Positions 53,729 through 63,657 are shown, numbered from the stretch's first letter. The stretch: 64,000 nt of DNA from AP-15 sp963796155 (GCA_963796155.1 CAWCKT010000009.1:87036-151035), one strand, 5' to 3'. Translations and numbers: made by a program. Notes: generated by a model from the letters alone, not told the origin.

Positions 53729-54006
53729 ACGACATCCCCTGGGCCTTGCGCGGCGGCAACAACTCGCTGGTCGAATTTCCCATCGACTGCGCTCGACGAC
53801 TTCCCGCATTACGCCGTCTTGCGCGGGTCAAGGCGGTACTGGAACGTCTCGACTGTATGCGCGCCAAGGGCAGTGTCTGGTTTGCGCGCCTCGAACAGGT
53901 ATGCGACCATGTGCAGAGGCTGATGGCCGAGGGCCGCTGGACCCCGCGCTACGAGACGTTTCCGATTTACGAGGGCCCACTCTCCGAATTCTCCAAAAAC
54001 CGGTAA
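53729..54006 (+). pseudogene. Truncated duplicate of the deacetylase gene
   Basis: Starting with GACGACATCCCC, the sequence matches the 51309-52211 gene: DDIPWALRGGNNSLVEFPID, then a small deletion, RVKAVLERLDCMRAKGSVWF and RLMAEGRWTPRYETFPIY, ending SKNR with a stop at 54006. Residues corresponding to the central barrel are lost (about 100 bases), and the N-terminal half, including all metal ligands, is missing. It retains about 85 codons and ends just before the M24 gene. It cannot be an active hydrolase. Confidence 0.85.
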
Positions 54007-54015
54007 GCAAGGCGG

Positions 54016-55173
54016 ATGGCACTTCACTTTACACGCGATGAATTTGCCGCCCGCCGCAGGCGCGCCTGCGAGCAGATGACGGCGGCGGGGCTCGACGGTC
54101 TGCTGATCTTCCGCCAGGAGAGCATGTATTGGCTGACCGGCTATGACACGAGCGGCTACAGCATGTTCCAGGGCATGTACCTGCGGGCGGACGGCGCGTT
54201 CGCTTTGCTGACGCGCTCGGCCGACCTGCGGCAGGCGCGTCTCACGTCGGTGATCGAGGACATCCGCATCTGGACCGACCGCGAGGGCGCGGACCCGGCG
54301 GGCGAACTGCGCGACATGGTCGCGGATTACGGCGGGCGCGGCAAGCGGATCGGCGTCGAATACCACGCCTACGGCCTCACCGCGCAGCGCGGGAAGATGG
54401 TCGACACTGCGTTCGCCGGCTTCTGCGAGCTGGTCGACGCTTGCGACCTCGTGCGCCTGCTGCGCCTGGTCAAGAGCCCGGCCGAACTCGCGTATTTACG
54501 GCAGGCGGGGCGGCTGGTCGACGAGGCGTGCGCGGTCTCGCAGCGGCTGACCGTCCCGGGGGCCTCGGTCGGCGCCGTCTATGGCGAGATGATGAGCGCG
54601 ATCATGCGCGGCGACGGCGACCCTTCCGCCAGCCGCTGGCCGATGGGTGCGGGCGAGGAGGCCCTGCTCGTCCGCTACCATACCGGCCACGGCACGGTGG
54701 CGCCGCGCGACCAGGTGCAGTTCGAGATCGCCGCCGCCTACCGCCACTATCATGCAGCGCTGATGTACGCGATCCTGACAGGCGAGCCCGACCCCCGCCA
54801 CCGCCACATGTTCGAGGCCTGCGCCGAGGCGCTCGAGGCCTGCGAGGCGGCGTTGCGGCCCGGCAACCCGGTCGGCCAGGTGTTCGCGGCCCATGCCGAG
54901 GTCCTGACCAAGGCCGGGTATGCCGGCCATTTCCTCAATGCCTGCGGCTATACGATGGGGGCGACTTATCCGCCGACCTGGATGGACTGGCCGATGGTCT
55001 ATGCCGGCGAGCCGCAGGTGCTGGCGCCCAACATGGTGTTCTTTCTGCACATGATCCTTCTGAACAGTGACACCGGGCTGAGCATGTCTCTCGGCGAAAC
55101 CGTGGCCATCACCGAAGACGGCTGCGAACCGATCAGCCACGCGCCTCGCCACCTGCTGGTCGCGAAGGGCTGA
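54016..55173 (+). CDS. M24-fold aminopeptidase-like protein (creatinase/DoeA type)
   Basis: A 385-residue protein with an N-terminal creatinase-like domain (DGLLIFRQESMYWLTGYDTS) and a C-terminal pita-bread fold. The usual metal ligands are altered: the first Asp is Glu (VQFEIAAAYRHYH), the second becomes His, the conserved His region reads NACGYTMGATYPPTW, and the first Glu is His in MVFFLHMIL. This pattern matches the branch that includes ectoine hydrolase DoeA and similar non-canonical hydrolases, so it likely opens an amide or ring. It faces the ABC transporter genes convergently. Confidence 0.88.
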   Translation: MALHFTRDEFAARRRRACEQMTAAGLDGLLIFRQESMYWLTGYDTSGYSMFQGMYLRADGAFALLTRSADLRQARLTSVIEDIRIWTDREGADPAGELRDMVADYGGRGKRIGVEYHAYGLTAQRGKMVDTAFAGFCELVDACDLVRLLRLVKSPAELAYLRQAGRLVDEACAVSQRLTVPGASVGAVYGEMMSAIMRGDGDPSASRWPMGAGEEALLVRYHTGHGTVAPRDQVQFEIAAAYRHYHAALMYAILTGEPDPRHRHMFEACAEALEACEAALRPGNPVGQVFAAHAEVLTKAGYAGHFLNACGYTMGATYPPTWMDWPMVYAGEPQVLAPNMVFFLHMILLNSDTGLSMSLGETVAITEDGCEPISHAPRHLLVAKG

Positions 55174-55182
55174 GATTTGTCC

Positions 55183-55995
55183 TCACGCGCGCCCGCGCCG
55201 CTGTCCCAGTCGGGGGCGCAGGATGGCTTCGATGCCGAGAATGACCGTCGTCACCGCGATCAGGAACGCGCTGACCGCGGCGATCGTCGGCTCGACCTGC
55301 AGGTTGAGGCTGTTCCAGATCCGCACTGGCAGCGTCTGGGCGCGCACCCCAGCGAGAAACAGGGAGATCAGCAATTCGTCGAACGAGGCGAGAAACGCGA
55401 AGAGCGCGGCGGACAATACGCCCGGCAGCGCAATCGGCAGCACGACGCGACAGAAGACGCGCACCCGGCTGGCGCCGAGGCCGAGTGCCGCGCGCTCCAG
55501 GTCCGGGTCGACCGCGCGCAATGCCGACAGCAGAATCAACAGCACGACCGGCATCGCGATTACCGCGTGACACAGCCCGAGCCACAGAAAATTGCCGATC
55601 AGCCCGAGCTTGCCGGCGAGATAGTACATTGCAATCGCGGTGATGATGCTCGGCACAATGACCGGGGTCAGCATCAGCGACAGCAACAGTTTCTTGCCGC
55701 GGAACTCGCTGCGCAAAAACGCATAGGCGGCAAGGAAGCCGATCGTCGTAGAGGTGATGCAGGCGATGGCGCCGATGATCAAGCTCGACAGCAGCGCACG
55801 CTGCCATTGCATGTTGCCAAAGAAACGGGCGAACCACTGCAGCGACAGCGAGGTCGGCGGAAAGCGCAGATAGCCGTCACCGCTGAAAGCGAGAATGACG
55901 ACGATGACGATCGGCGCCATCAGCCACAGGCAAACCGCCGCGACGTAGAGGCGCAGCAATCCGGCGGGCCAGCGGCGCACGGCCCAGTGGGGCAT
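55183..55995 (-). CDS. ABC transporter permease, PotC-like
   Basis: A 270-residue inner-membrane permease with six helices, the first being LRLYVAAVCLWLMAPIVIVV. The ATP-binding-protein contact loop is EAA-like: ERAALGLGASRVRVFCRVVLP. Polyamine-type systems place two permeases, an ATPase and a binding protein together, as here. Its start is 4 bases past the PotB-like stop. Confidence 0.92.
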   Translation of the reverse strand: MPHWAVRRWPAGLLRLYVAAVCLWLMAPIVIVVILAFSGDGYLRFPPTSLSLQWFARFFGNMQWQRALLSSLIIGAIACITSTTIGFLAAYAFLRSEFRGKKLLLSLMLTPVIVPSIITAIAMYYLAGKLGLIGNFLWLGLCHAVIAMPVVLLILLSALRAVDPDLERAALGLGASRVRVFCRVVLPIALPGVLSAALFAFLASFDELLISLFLAGVRAQTLPVRIWNSLNLQVEPTIAAVSAFLIAVTTVILGIEAILRPRLGQRRGRA

Positions 55996-55998
55996 GAC

Positions 55999-56860
55999 TC
56001 AGCGCGCTCCGATCAGGCGACGAATGTCGGTAACCCGATAATAGATTGCGTAAAGCGCCAAGGTCACGACCAGCAAGGTCAGCGACATCAACGCGGCCGA
56101 CGGCCAATCGACCGCGACTTCGAGGGCGCGGTCGATCAGCATCGCAATCATGATGTCGTGCTGGCCGCCCATCAGCGCCGGCGTGATAAAGAAGCCGATC
56201 GACAGGATGTAGACGATCAGCGCGCCCGACAGCACACCGTGCAGGCTTAGCGGAAGATACACCCGCCGGAAGGTGTAAAAGCCGCTGGCGCCAAGCCCGG
56301 CGGCGGCAGTCAGCAGCGACGGGTCGATCGCCCGCATCGCCGCGTAAAGCGTCAGCACCATGTAGGGCAGAAGCACATAGCTCATGCCGATCAGCACACC
56401 CAACCGGTCGTAGATCAGCGGCAGCGGCGCGCCAATCAGCCCTGCCGCCAGCAGGATGTCGTTGACGAGGCCATGCTCGCCCAGCAGCACCATCCACGAG
56501 AAGGTGCGCACGATGATGCTGGTGAAGTACGGCAGCACGATCGACAGCACCACGATCCGGACGCCGATGCCCGTCCCGGTCGTCAGGTAATAGGCGATCG
56601 GGTAGCCGATCAGCAGTGTCGTCACCGTAACGATCAGCGAAATCCAGTTGGTCGTGCCGAGCGCAGTCAGATACGCTTGCGACAACAGCAAATCCCGAGC
56701 CTGGTCGATAAATTCGCCGGTGGTGCCGTCGAATTCCGTGAACGAGCGGACGAAAAACAATGCCAGCGGCAGCACAAACATGAAGACCAGCACCGCCAAT
56801 GCCGGCAGCATCAGCAGCAGGGTGCGGTCCCGCGGCGCGGTTGGCGCGGCGGCTAGAGCC

Positions 56861-56877
<17 letters not shown>
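55999..56877 (-). CDS. ABC transporter permease, PotB-like
   Basis: A 292-residue permease with a first helix LLLMLPALAVLVFMFVLPLA and the EAA loop LLTAAAGLGASGFYTFRRVYLPL. It pairs with the PotC-like permease. Its start overlaps the end of the ATPase gene by 17 bases, showing tight co-translation in the order binding protein, ATPase, PotB-like, PotC-like. Confidence 0.92.
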
Positions 56878-58017
<1,140 letters not shown>

Positions 58018-58042
<25 letters not shown>

Positions 58043-59079
58043 ATCGCGTTCACCTTGGGGCGGTTCTGGTCCCACCACTCGGCATCCTGGATGAAGCAGC
58101 GCTTCATCTGCTCGGGGCTGCCGGGCAGTATTGCGAGCCGTTCGGGCGGCAGCATGCCGAAGGTTTTGCGGTTGGTCGGTCCATAGGCCAGTTCCTTGGG
58201 AAGGCCGAGCTGCGATTTGGGGCTCATCGCATAATCGACGAGGAGCTGTGCTTCCTTCATGTTCTTGGCATCCTTGAAGATGCCATAGCCCTGCAGCGCC
58301 AGCATGTGCTGGTTCCACTCGATCGCGACGGGCGCGCCCTGGTCGGCGATCGCCTGCAGGCGGCCATTCCAGATCGAACCGAGCACCACGTCTCTGTCGG
58401 CCAGCATTTGCGCCGACAGCGCGCCGGTGTCCCAAAATTTCTTGATGTGCGGCTTGATCCTCGACAGCGACTTGAAGGCCCGGTCGATGTCGATCGGGAA
58501 AACCTTGTCCATCGCTACGCCGTCGGCGATCAACGCGAACTCGAGGTTCGGCGAACCGGAGGCCATGTCCGCCAGCATGCGGGAGCCGGGGAACGTCGCG
58601 GCATCCCAGAACTCGGCCCAACTTTTCGGCTGCTTGCCGTCCGGGAAAGTCTCCTTGTTGTAGCCCAGCACGGTCGCGTAGAGGCAGAGCCCGGCCGTCC
58701 TCGGGGTCACGTATTCTTCGGGTATGTCTTTGGCATTGGTGTACTTCCAACTGGAGTAGTCGATCGGCGCCAATGCCCCCGTGCGGTCGAGTGTCGTCAG
58801 ACCATCGAACCCGGCATCGGCGACATCGAGCTCGGCATTGCCCGATTTCACCATCGCCAGCATCTTGGTCAGCGTACTCGGGACGATGACGACCTCGATG
58901 CCGGTTTCCTTGGTGAACGGGTCATAGATATACTGCTTTTGCGTGTCGCTGTAGGCGCCGCCAGGATTGCGCACGACGACCTGGCCGGCGGCGCGCGCCG
59001 GCCTCGACGACACATAGGGCATCGCGAGCGTTGCGGCGCCCGCAACCAGTACTTTGCGTCTTGTCGGGAACCGGGTCAT
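58018..59079 (-). CDS. Extracellular solute-binding protein, polyamine type
   Basis: A 353-residue periplasmic binding protein (PotD family). The N-terminus FPTRRKVLVAGAATLAMPYV has a twin-arginine motif and an Ala-rich cleavage region (PARAAG), so it may leave through Tat, consistent with the tatBC genes in the window. Mature features include DPFTKETGIEVVIVPS, a typical hinge start, and LLVDYAMSPKSQL. GGAGGAG precedes the chosen ATG. The ligand is unknown; polyamines, amino acids or opines are all transported by this family. Confidence 0.92.
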
Positions 59080-59384
59080 AGCAAATCTCCTCCCTGGATG
59101 GAGCCGCCGGCACGTCGGGTGGCTCTCCGGTGAGCGATCGCTCCAACATCTCACCGGCCGGCATTCCGGCCGGTCATCACAGCATGCCCCACGGCCACAC
59201 GCAAGAAACAGGCCATAACACCAAGGCACCCCGTTCGAACTCGTTAGCTCTTCGAGTCGCGGCCAGTTCAGTCCGGCAGCCTCACCCCTCGCCGGTGGCG
59301 CATAGCGCCCCCTCCCTGCCTTGCCCGCGATCCCTGGGCGGCTTATCGTGCTCGATCGATCCCCTTAGCGCAGAGGACGCAGCC
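59080..59384. other. Divergent intergenic region between ABC transporter and oxidoreductase genes
   Basis: About 305 bases. It holds a 9-bp hairpin, ACCGGCCGG/CCGGCCGGT with a CATT loop (59153-59174), between the transporter genes and the genes running right. Both promoters should lie here. No regulator-binding site could be assigned. Confidence 0.4.
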
Positions 59385-59540
59385 ATGCCGCTTCTCCAGG
59401 ATATCAGACCTGCTTTCCAGGTGCTCTGGGTCGGCTGCGAGACCGGCACCTGGGCATCCTTGCATCATTGGAAAAAGGGCTTCATGGAGAAGCTGCGCCT
59501 GGAGCAGCCGGCGCCGGTCCGGGCCGAGGCAGCCGAATAG
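59385..59540 (+). CDS. Small hypothetical protein upstream of quinone oxidoreductase
   Basis: A 51-residue product (MPLLQDIRPAFQVLWVGCET... ending EAAE) with GAGGACGC upstream and a stop 11 bases before the oxidoreductase start. It has Trp, Cys and Lys residues but no membrane helix and no recognised motif. It may be a leader or a small partner of the enzyme, or simply chance; the tidy spacing is the main support. Confidence 0.4.
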   Translation: MPLLQDIRPAFQVLWVGCETGTWASLHHWKKGFMEKLRLEQPAPVRAEAAE

Positions 59541-59551
59541 GGAGCCGCCGG

Positions 59552-60526
59552 ATGAAGGCGGTCGTCTGCGAGGCGTTCGGCGGTCCCGAGGTGCTCGCCC
59601 TGCGCGAGGTACCCGACCCGCCCGCACCGGGTGCGGGCGAGGTGCAGGTCAGGATCCGGGCGCGCGGCGCGCAATATGTCGACGTGCTGATGCTGGCCGG
59701 CAAGTATCAGTTCCGCCCGGAACCGCCCTTTGTCCCGGGCAGCGAGGCCGCCGGCGAGGTGATCGCGGTCGGCCCCGACGTCACCCGATTCAAGGTCGGC
59801 GACCGGGTGATGAGCCGGCATCGGCTCGGCGCTTTCGCCGAGCTGGGCAATGCCGGAGCCGAGAATTGCGACCCCGTTCCGGCGGGCCTCAGCCTAGAGG
59901 AGGCCGCGGTGTTCCGCGGCGCCTACAGCACCGCCTATCACGCGCTCCTGCAGCGAGGCCGGCTCAAGGAGGGCGACCGGGTGCTGATCCATGGTGCCGC
60001 CGGCGGCATCGGCATCCCGGCGATCCAGATCGCCAAGCTCTACGGCGCCCAGGTCATCGCCACCGCGAGCACCGAGGAGAAGCGATCGGTGTGCCGGGCC
60101 GAAGGCGCCGACCATGCGATCGGTTACCAGGGCGGTTTCCGCGACCAGGTCATGGAGCTGACTGGAGGCCGCGGAGTTGACATCATATACGACCCGGTCA
60201 ACGGCCCGACCTTCGAGGAATCGCTGCGCTGCCTGGCCTGGGGCGGGCGCATCCTGATCCTCGGGTTTCTCGGCGGCGCGCCGGCGCTCGCCCGGACCAA
60301 TTACCTGTTGATCAAAGGGATCGAGGCGATCGGGGTGCGGATCGGCGGGCTCAACGAAGCCCACCCCGAGATCGCCGCCGCCAACACCAGGACGCTGCTC
60401 GGTCTCGCCGCACAAGGCAAGCTCAAGCCGCGCATCTGGCGACGGTTCCCGCTGGCCGAGGCGGCCGAGGCGATTGAGGCGCTGATCGACCGCCAAGTCA
60501 TCGGCAAGGTCGTGCTCGTCGGATAA
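59552..60526 (+). CDS. NADPH:quinone oxidoreductase-like MDR enzyme
   Basis: A 324-residue zinc-free medium-chain reductase. The N-terminal GroES-like domain (FVPGSEAAGEVIAVGPDVTR) is followed by the NADPH site VLIHGAAGGIGIPAIQIAKL (AAGGIG version of GxGxxG) and HAIGYQGGFRDQVMELTGGR, where no structural zinc Cys cluster is seen. The family reduces quinones or enones, often in catabolic clusters. GGAGCC precedes the start. The racemase-like gene follows 51 bases later in the same direction. Confidence 0.9.
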   Translation: MKAVVCEAFGGPEVLALREVPDPPAPGAGEVQVRIRARGAQYVDVLMLAGKYQFRPEPPFVPGSEAAGEVIAVGPDVTRFKVGDRVMSRHRLGAFAELGNAGAENCDPVPAGLSLEEAAVFRGAYSTAYHALLQRGRLKEGDRVLIHGAAGGIGIPAIQIAKLYGAQVIATASTEEKRSVCRAEGADHAIGYQGGFRDQVMELTGGRGVDIIYDPVNGPTFEESLRCLAWGGRILILGFLGGAPALARTNYLLIKGIEAIGVRIGGLNEAHPEIAAANTRTLLGLAAQGKLKPRIWRRFPLAEAAEAIEALIDRQVIGKVVLVG

Positions 60527-60577
60527 GTCCCTGGCGGCTGCAAAGGAGGGGCAACCGGATCCAATGGAGGAAATCCC

Positions 60578-61690
60578 ATGAAGATCACCGATGTCACCCT
60601 GACACTATTCTCCTGGGAGAGCATCCCCGCGACGATCTACGGTCACCACACCGCCCGGCCGACCGGCAAGAGCGATCTCGGCCTGCTCGCGGTCGCCACC
60701 GACGGCGGGATCACCGGCCACGCCTTTCTCGGCACCTCGTCCAACCCGGCGAGCCTCGACGGGCCCGGCCTGATCCGTTTTCTGAAACCGCAGTTGATGG
60801 GTCAAGACCCGCTCGACCGCGAACGCCTCAACCGCGCGCTGTGGGCGCGCGCCCGGGTCGCGACGGTGCGTTCGATCGGCGCCTGCGACGTGGCATTGTG
60901 GGACATTGCCGGCAAGGCCGCTAATATGCCGATCCATCGACTGATCGGCACGACGCGCGACCATATCGCCGCCTATGCCAGCTCCGAGATCCACGCCACA
61001 CCCGAGGAATATGTTGAGCAGGCCCGGTATTACCAATCGACCGGCTGGGCTGCCTACAAGATCCACCCGCCGCAATCCTGGCGCGAGGACATCAAGGTCT
61101 GCGAGGCGGTGCGCAAGGCGGTCGGCGACGACTACACGGTCATGCTCAATTCGACCTGGAGCTACCGCTACGAGGAAGCATTGCGGGTGGGCCGCGCGAT
61201 CGAGGAGATGGGGTTCTACTGGTACGAGGACCCGCTCGCCGAGCAGGACATCTACAATTACGTCAAGCTCAAGCAGAAGCTCGACATTCCAATCCTCGCC
61301 ACCGAGTTTCCGATCGCCGGTTTCAATTCCTTTGCCCCGTGGATCCTCGAACGCGCGACCGACTTCCTGCGCGGCGATGTCGCGGTCAAGGGCGGGATCA
61401 CGACCTTGGTCAAGACCGCCCACCTCGCCGAAGCCTTCCGCATGAACCTGGAGGTGCACCACGGCGGCAATTCATTGAACAATGTCGCCAACCTGCATGT
61501 GATCATGGCGATCCGCAACACCGAGTTCTTCGAGGTGCTATTACCCGACGCGATGCAGAAATACGGGCTCACCGAGGACATCACCGTCGACCGCCAGGGC
61601 CTCGTCCACGCGCCCACCGCGCCGGGCCTCGGCGCCAACATCGATTTCGAGCTGATCGAAAGGACGAAGGTCGGCGTGCTGAGCAGATGA
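60578..61690 (+). CDS. Mandelate racemase/muconate lactonizing enzyme-like (enolase superfamily)
   Basis: A 370-residue barrel enzyme of the enolase superfamily. The capping domain runs from MKITDVTLTLFSWE; the barrel shows YKIHPPQSW (KxH rather than KxK), MLNSTWSYRYEEAL, FYWYEDPLAEQD, ILATEFPIAGF and a His in LEVHHGGNSLNN. The first metal ligand, normally Asp in LMVDAN-type strands, reads Asn in MLNST; Glu ligands (WYEDPL, ATEF) are kept. Members abstract a proton alpha to a carboxylate; the substrate cannot be given. AGGAAATCCC lies just before the start. The overlapping minus-strand toxin frame covers its 3' end. Confidence 0.9.
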   Translation: MKITDVTLTLFSWESIPATIYGHHTARPTGKSDLGLLAVATDGGITGHAFLGTSSNPASLDGPGLIRFLKPQLMGQDPLDRERLNRALWARARVATVRSIGACDVALWDIAGKAANMPIHRLIGTTRDHIAAYASSEIHATPEEYVEQARYYQSTGWAAYKIHPPQSWREDIKVCEAVRKAVGDDYTVMLNSTWSYRYEEALRVGRAIEEMGFYWYEDPLAEQDIYNYVKLKQKLDIPILATEFPIAGFNSFAPWILERATDFLRGDVAVKGGITTLVKTAHLAEAFRMNLEVHHGGNSLNNVANLHVIMAIRNTEFFEVLLPDAMQKYGLTEDITVDRQGLVHAPTAPGLGANIDFELIERTKVGVLSR

Positions 61691-62158
61691 GATTGCTTCG
61701 CTTCGCTCGCAATGATGCAGCGCGCCGACGGCGCGGCCTGCTACAGGCGGTGTCCGGCGGGTGGGTCGTCTCATACCTTTCGAAATCGGCGCAGGGTATT
61801 GTGCAATCACCGGGTCCGCGGTCAGCAGGGTGATGCCCTCGACCATCGATTGTACGATCAGCATGCGGTCAAACGGGTCCTTGTGGATCGGCGGCAGACC
61901 GTCGAGTGCTACGGCGTGCTCACCGGTGATCGGCAACTCGTCATAACCATTGTCCAGCAGGCCGCGGCGCAGGAGCCGGGCATCGACACGAAAATCGCGG
62001 CGGCCGAGCCGGCGCTTGATCGCGACCTCCCACAAGCTCGCCGAACTGAAGACCGGAATGTTTTGCGGATCGTCGAGCAACTCGCGCGCAGCAGAAGGCA
62101 GCCGCTGCGGACTTCCCGCCGCCCACAGCAGCAGGTGCGTGTCGAGCAGCAACCTCAT
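61541..62158 (-). CDS. vapC: VapC-type PIN toxin, C-terminally extended
   Basis: A PIN-domain nuclease starting MRLLLDTHLLLWA, with AASLWEVAIKRRL, IHKDPFDRMLIVQ and LLTADPVIAQ giving the acidic sites, in a normal order, ending near residue 135. The frame continues to 205 residues through HCERSEAIS, the translation of the dispersed GCGAGCGAAGCAATC element, and then antisense across the last 150 bases of the racemase-like gene. The native stop was probably lost when the repeat was inserted or joined. Its start overlaps the antitoxin stop as ATGA. Confidence 0.85.
   Translation of the reverse strand: MRLLLDTHLLLWAAGSPQRLPSAARELLDDPQNIPVFSSASLWEVAIKRRLGRRDFRVDARLLRRGLLDNGYDELPITGEHAVALDGLPPIHKDPFDRMLIVQSMVEGITLLTADPVIAQYPAPISKGMRRPTRRTPPVAGRAVGALHHCERSEAISSAQHADLRPFDQLEIDVGAEARRGGRVDEALAVDGDVLGEPVFLHRVG
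61690..61712. repeat. Dispersed CGCAATGA repeat element
   Basis: The sequence GATTGCTTCGCTTCGCTCGC followed by AATGATG is the reverse-oriented relative of the element at 18710-18731. It is translated as HCERSEAIS in the toxin frame. Confidence 0.6.
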
Positions 62159-62400
62159 CGGTCGCCGCGAAAGAGTTTCTCGATCTCCGCGCTACCCATC
62201 CGATCGAAATCGTCGGGCACGGCGATCTGTCCGGCCATGAACCCCAGCCGCCGGGCCAGCCCCGCCGCCGGCGTCTCCAGCGCCGTGACCTTCACCAGCG
62301 GCTTGCCCGCCTTGGCGATCACGAACGGCTCGCCCTTGGCGGCGCGCGCGACCAACCGGGAAAGATGGGTCTTGGCTTCGTGGATATTGACGGTCAGCAT
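62155..62400 (-). CDS. Phd/YefM family antitoxin, second copy
   Basis: An 81-residue antitoxin: LTVNIHEAKTHLSRLVARAA and KAGKPLVKVTALE match the Phd N-terminal fold, and a C-terminal helix (FDRMGSAEIEKLFRG) would bind the toxin. It is homologous to, but clearly different from, the antitoxin at 25769-26014. An operator-like palindrome lies 16 bases upstream. Confidence 0.9.
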   Translation of the reverse strand: MLTVNIHEAKTHLSRLVARAAKGEPFVIAKAGKPLVKVTALETPAAGLARRLGFMAGQIAVPDDFDRMGSAEIEKLFRGDR

Positions 62401-62415
62401 GTCAGGCCTGAAAAT

Positions 62416-62440
62416 GGACTAAGGCTAGTTAGTCTAGTCC
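62416..62440. promoter_or_regulatory. Inverted repeat, likely operator of second Phd/VapC module
   Basis: GGACTA (62416-62421) and TAGTCC (62435-62440) are perfect 6-bp arms around AGGCTAGTTAGTC, itself CTAG-rich like the element upstream of the first module. The stop codon of the truncated cyclase gene lies within it (62434-62436). Confidence 0.5.
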
Positions 62441-62946
62441 CTGACCCGAAATGCCGCAAGCCGTATCGCCGCGCCCATTTCGGCGGCCAAGATGGCGGCT
62501 TGACCCTTGTAGATAAAGCTCGAATTCTTGACGCAAATGTCGCCCGGCTCGGCGAGTGTTTCGAGACGGGCAGCGACATTGACCCCGTCGCCGTAAATGT
62601 CGCGCCCGTCCCTGATGATCTCGCCGAGGTTGATCCTGATGCGTAACTCGATGCGCTTCTCAGCCGGCACGCCGGTGTTGCGCTCGGCCATTGCGCGCTG
62701 CACCTCGGCCGCGCCGCGCACCGCGTCGACGACGCTGGTGAACTCGACGAGCAGCCCGTCGCCGGTAGTCTTGACGATGCGGCCGCGGTGCTCGGCGATC
62801 TTGGGGTCGACCAGTTCGCGCCGGATCGCCTTCAGCGCCCCAAGCGTGCCTTCCTCGTCCGCACCCATCAGCCGCGAATAGCCGGCAATGTCCGCCGCGA
62901 GAATCGCCGCCAGCCGGCGGGCGACGCCTTCTCGCCCGGAATTCAT
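62434..62946 (-). CDS. Class III adenylate/guanylate cyclase domain protein, C-terminally truncated
   Basis: A 170-residue protein starting MNSGREGVARRLAAILAADI. Catalytic features are present: metal Asp residues in ADIAGYSRLM and GDGLLVEF, and the transition-state Asn/Arg in GDGVNVAARLETLAEPGD. After ICVKNSSF the sequence departs from the family and ends at residue 170; relatives continue through another strand and usually a TPR region of several hundred residues. The stop lies inside the operator of the toxin-antitoxin module, so the module probably truncated the gene. ATG at 62946 fits the family; the longer frame upstream does not. Confidence 0.8.
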   Translation of the reverse strand: MNSGREGVARRLAAILAADIAGYSRLMGADEEGTLGALKAIRRELVDPKIAEHRGRIVKTTGDGLLVEFTSVVDAVRGAAEVQRAMAERNTGVPAEKRIELRIRINLGEIIRDGRDIYGDGVNVAARLETLAEPGDICVKNSSFIYKGQAAILAAEMGAAIRLAAFRVRD

Positions 62947-63004
62947 GGCGGCGATGCTATCCCGATTTTCCCCGTTTATTACAGCGCCGGAGAGGCCGGG
63001 CTTT

Positions 63005-63361
63005 CTAGGGTCGGCTCCCACCGAGACGCGCGAGCTCGGTACGGCAGACAGCTGCCAGTTCGGGGAGCCCGGCTTTGAGGGTCTCCCAGACGATCTCGCT
63101 CTCACGGGTGAAGTATTCGTGGGCAAGGATATTCCGCATGCCGAGGATCTGGCGCCACGGAATATGCGGATGACGCGACTTTAGATCCTCATCGAGAGCC
63201 TTGGCCGCCTCGCCGATGGCAAGAAGACGGTATGCCGTCGCATCCTGGACATCCGGATCCTGCAGGAATGTCTCGCGCGTCAGCCTGGCGGTCTGCCGTT
63301 CGATCCGCTCGATGAGTTCGAGAATGTCGAGCAGACTATCGATCGGCGCTGCATCTGGCAT
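63005..63361 (-). CDS. hepT: HepT-like HEPN-domain ribonuclease toxin
   Basis: A 118-residue HEPN (DUF86) protein. The RNase motif RX4H is seen in GMRNILAHEYF (Arg-Asn...His), preceded by YRLLAIGEAAKALDED, another family mark. HepT is toxic and is neutralised by covalent modification from MntA. Its start overlaps the mntA stop as TGATG, the usual arrangement. Length is normal. Confidence 0.93.
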   Translation of the reverse strand: MPDAAPIDSLLDILELIERIERQTARLTRETFLQDPDVQDATAYRLLAIGEAAKALDEDLKSRHPHIPWRQILGMRNILAHEYFTRESEIVWETLKAGLPELAAVCRTELARLGGSRP

Positions 63362-63657
63362 CAGAAGACCCGAACCGCGGCGGCCTCGATGCGGGGGCGC
63401 CGGCGCGGGTGGATCCCCTTTCGCGTCATCAGATCTACCTTGGCGCCAAGGATTTCCTGCATGCGCTCCTGCAGCGCCACCAGATCGAAGAGGGTAAAGC
63501 CTTGCGGCCGCGCGACATCGAAAAATACATCGATATCCGAGGCGTCGTGGGCCTGGTCACGGGCAACCGAGCCAAAGAGAAACAGCGCGCCGACACCGGC
63601 ATCGCGAATCTCCAGCTCGTGCTGCCTCAGCAGGGTGATGACTTGATCCCGTTTCAT
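63361..63657 (-). CDS. mntA: MntA-like minimal nucleotidyltransferase antitoxin
   Basis: A 98-residue nucleotidyltransferase. The metal-binding motif is ALFLFGSVARDQAHDASDIDVFFD (GSxxR then DxD; quoted in two parts LFGSVARDQA and DASDIDVFF). It adenylylates HepT next to its active site, silencing it. The C-terminal Lys/Arg-rich tail (DLMTRKGIHPRRRPRIE) ends before the stop overlapping hepT. Typical gene order for this toxin-antitoxin pair. Confidence 0.92.
   Translation of the reverse strand: MKRDQVITLLRQHELEIRDAGVGALFLFGSVARDQAHDASDIDVFFDVARPQGFTLFDLVALQERMQEILGAKVDLMTRKGIHPRRRPRIEAAAVRVF

Noticed and set aside
53190..53867. Minus-strand 225-codon frame opposite the PEP-CTERM gene
   Set aside because: It is Arg/Ser-rich, has no motif, and lies antisense to a gene with a clear signal peptide and sorting signal.
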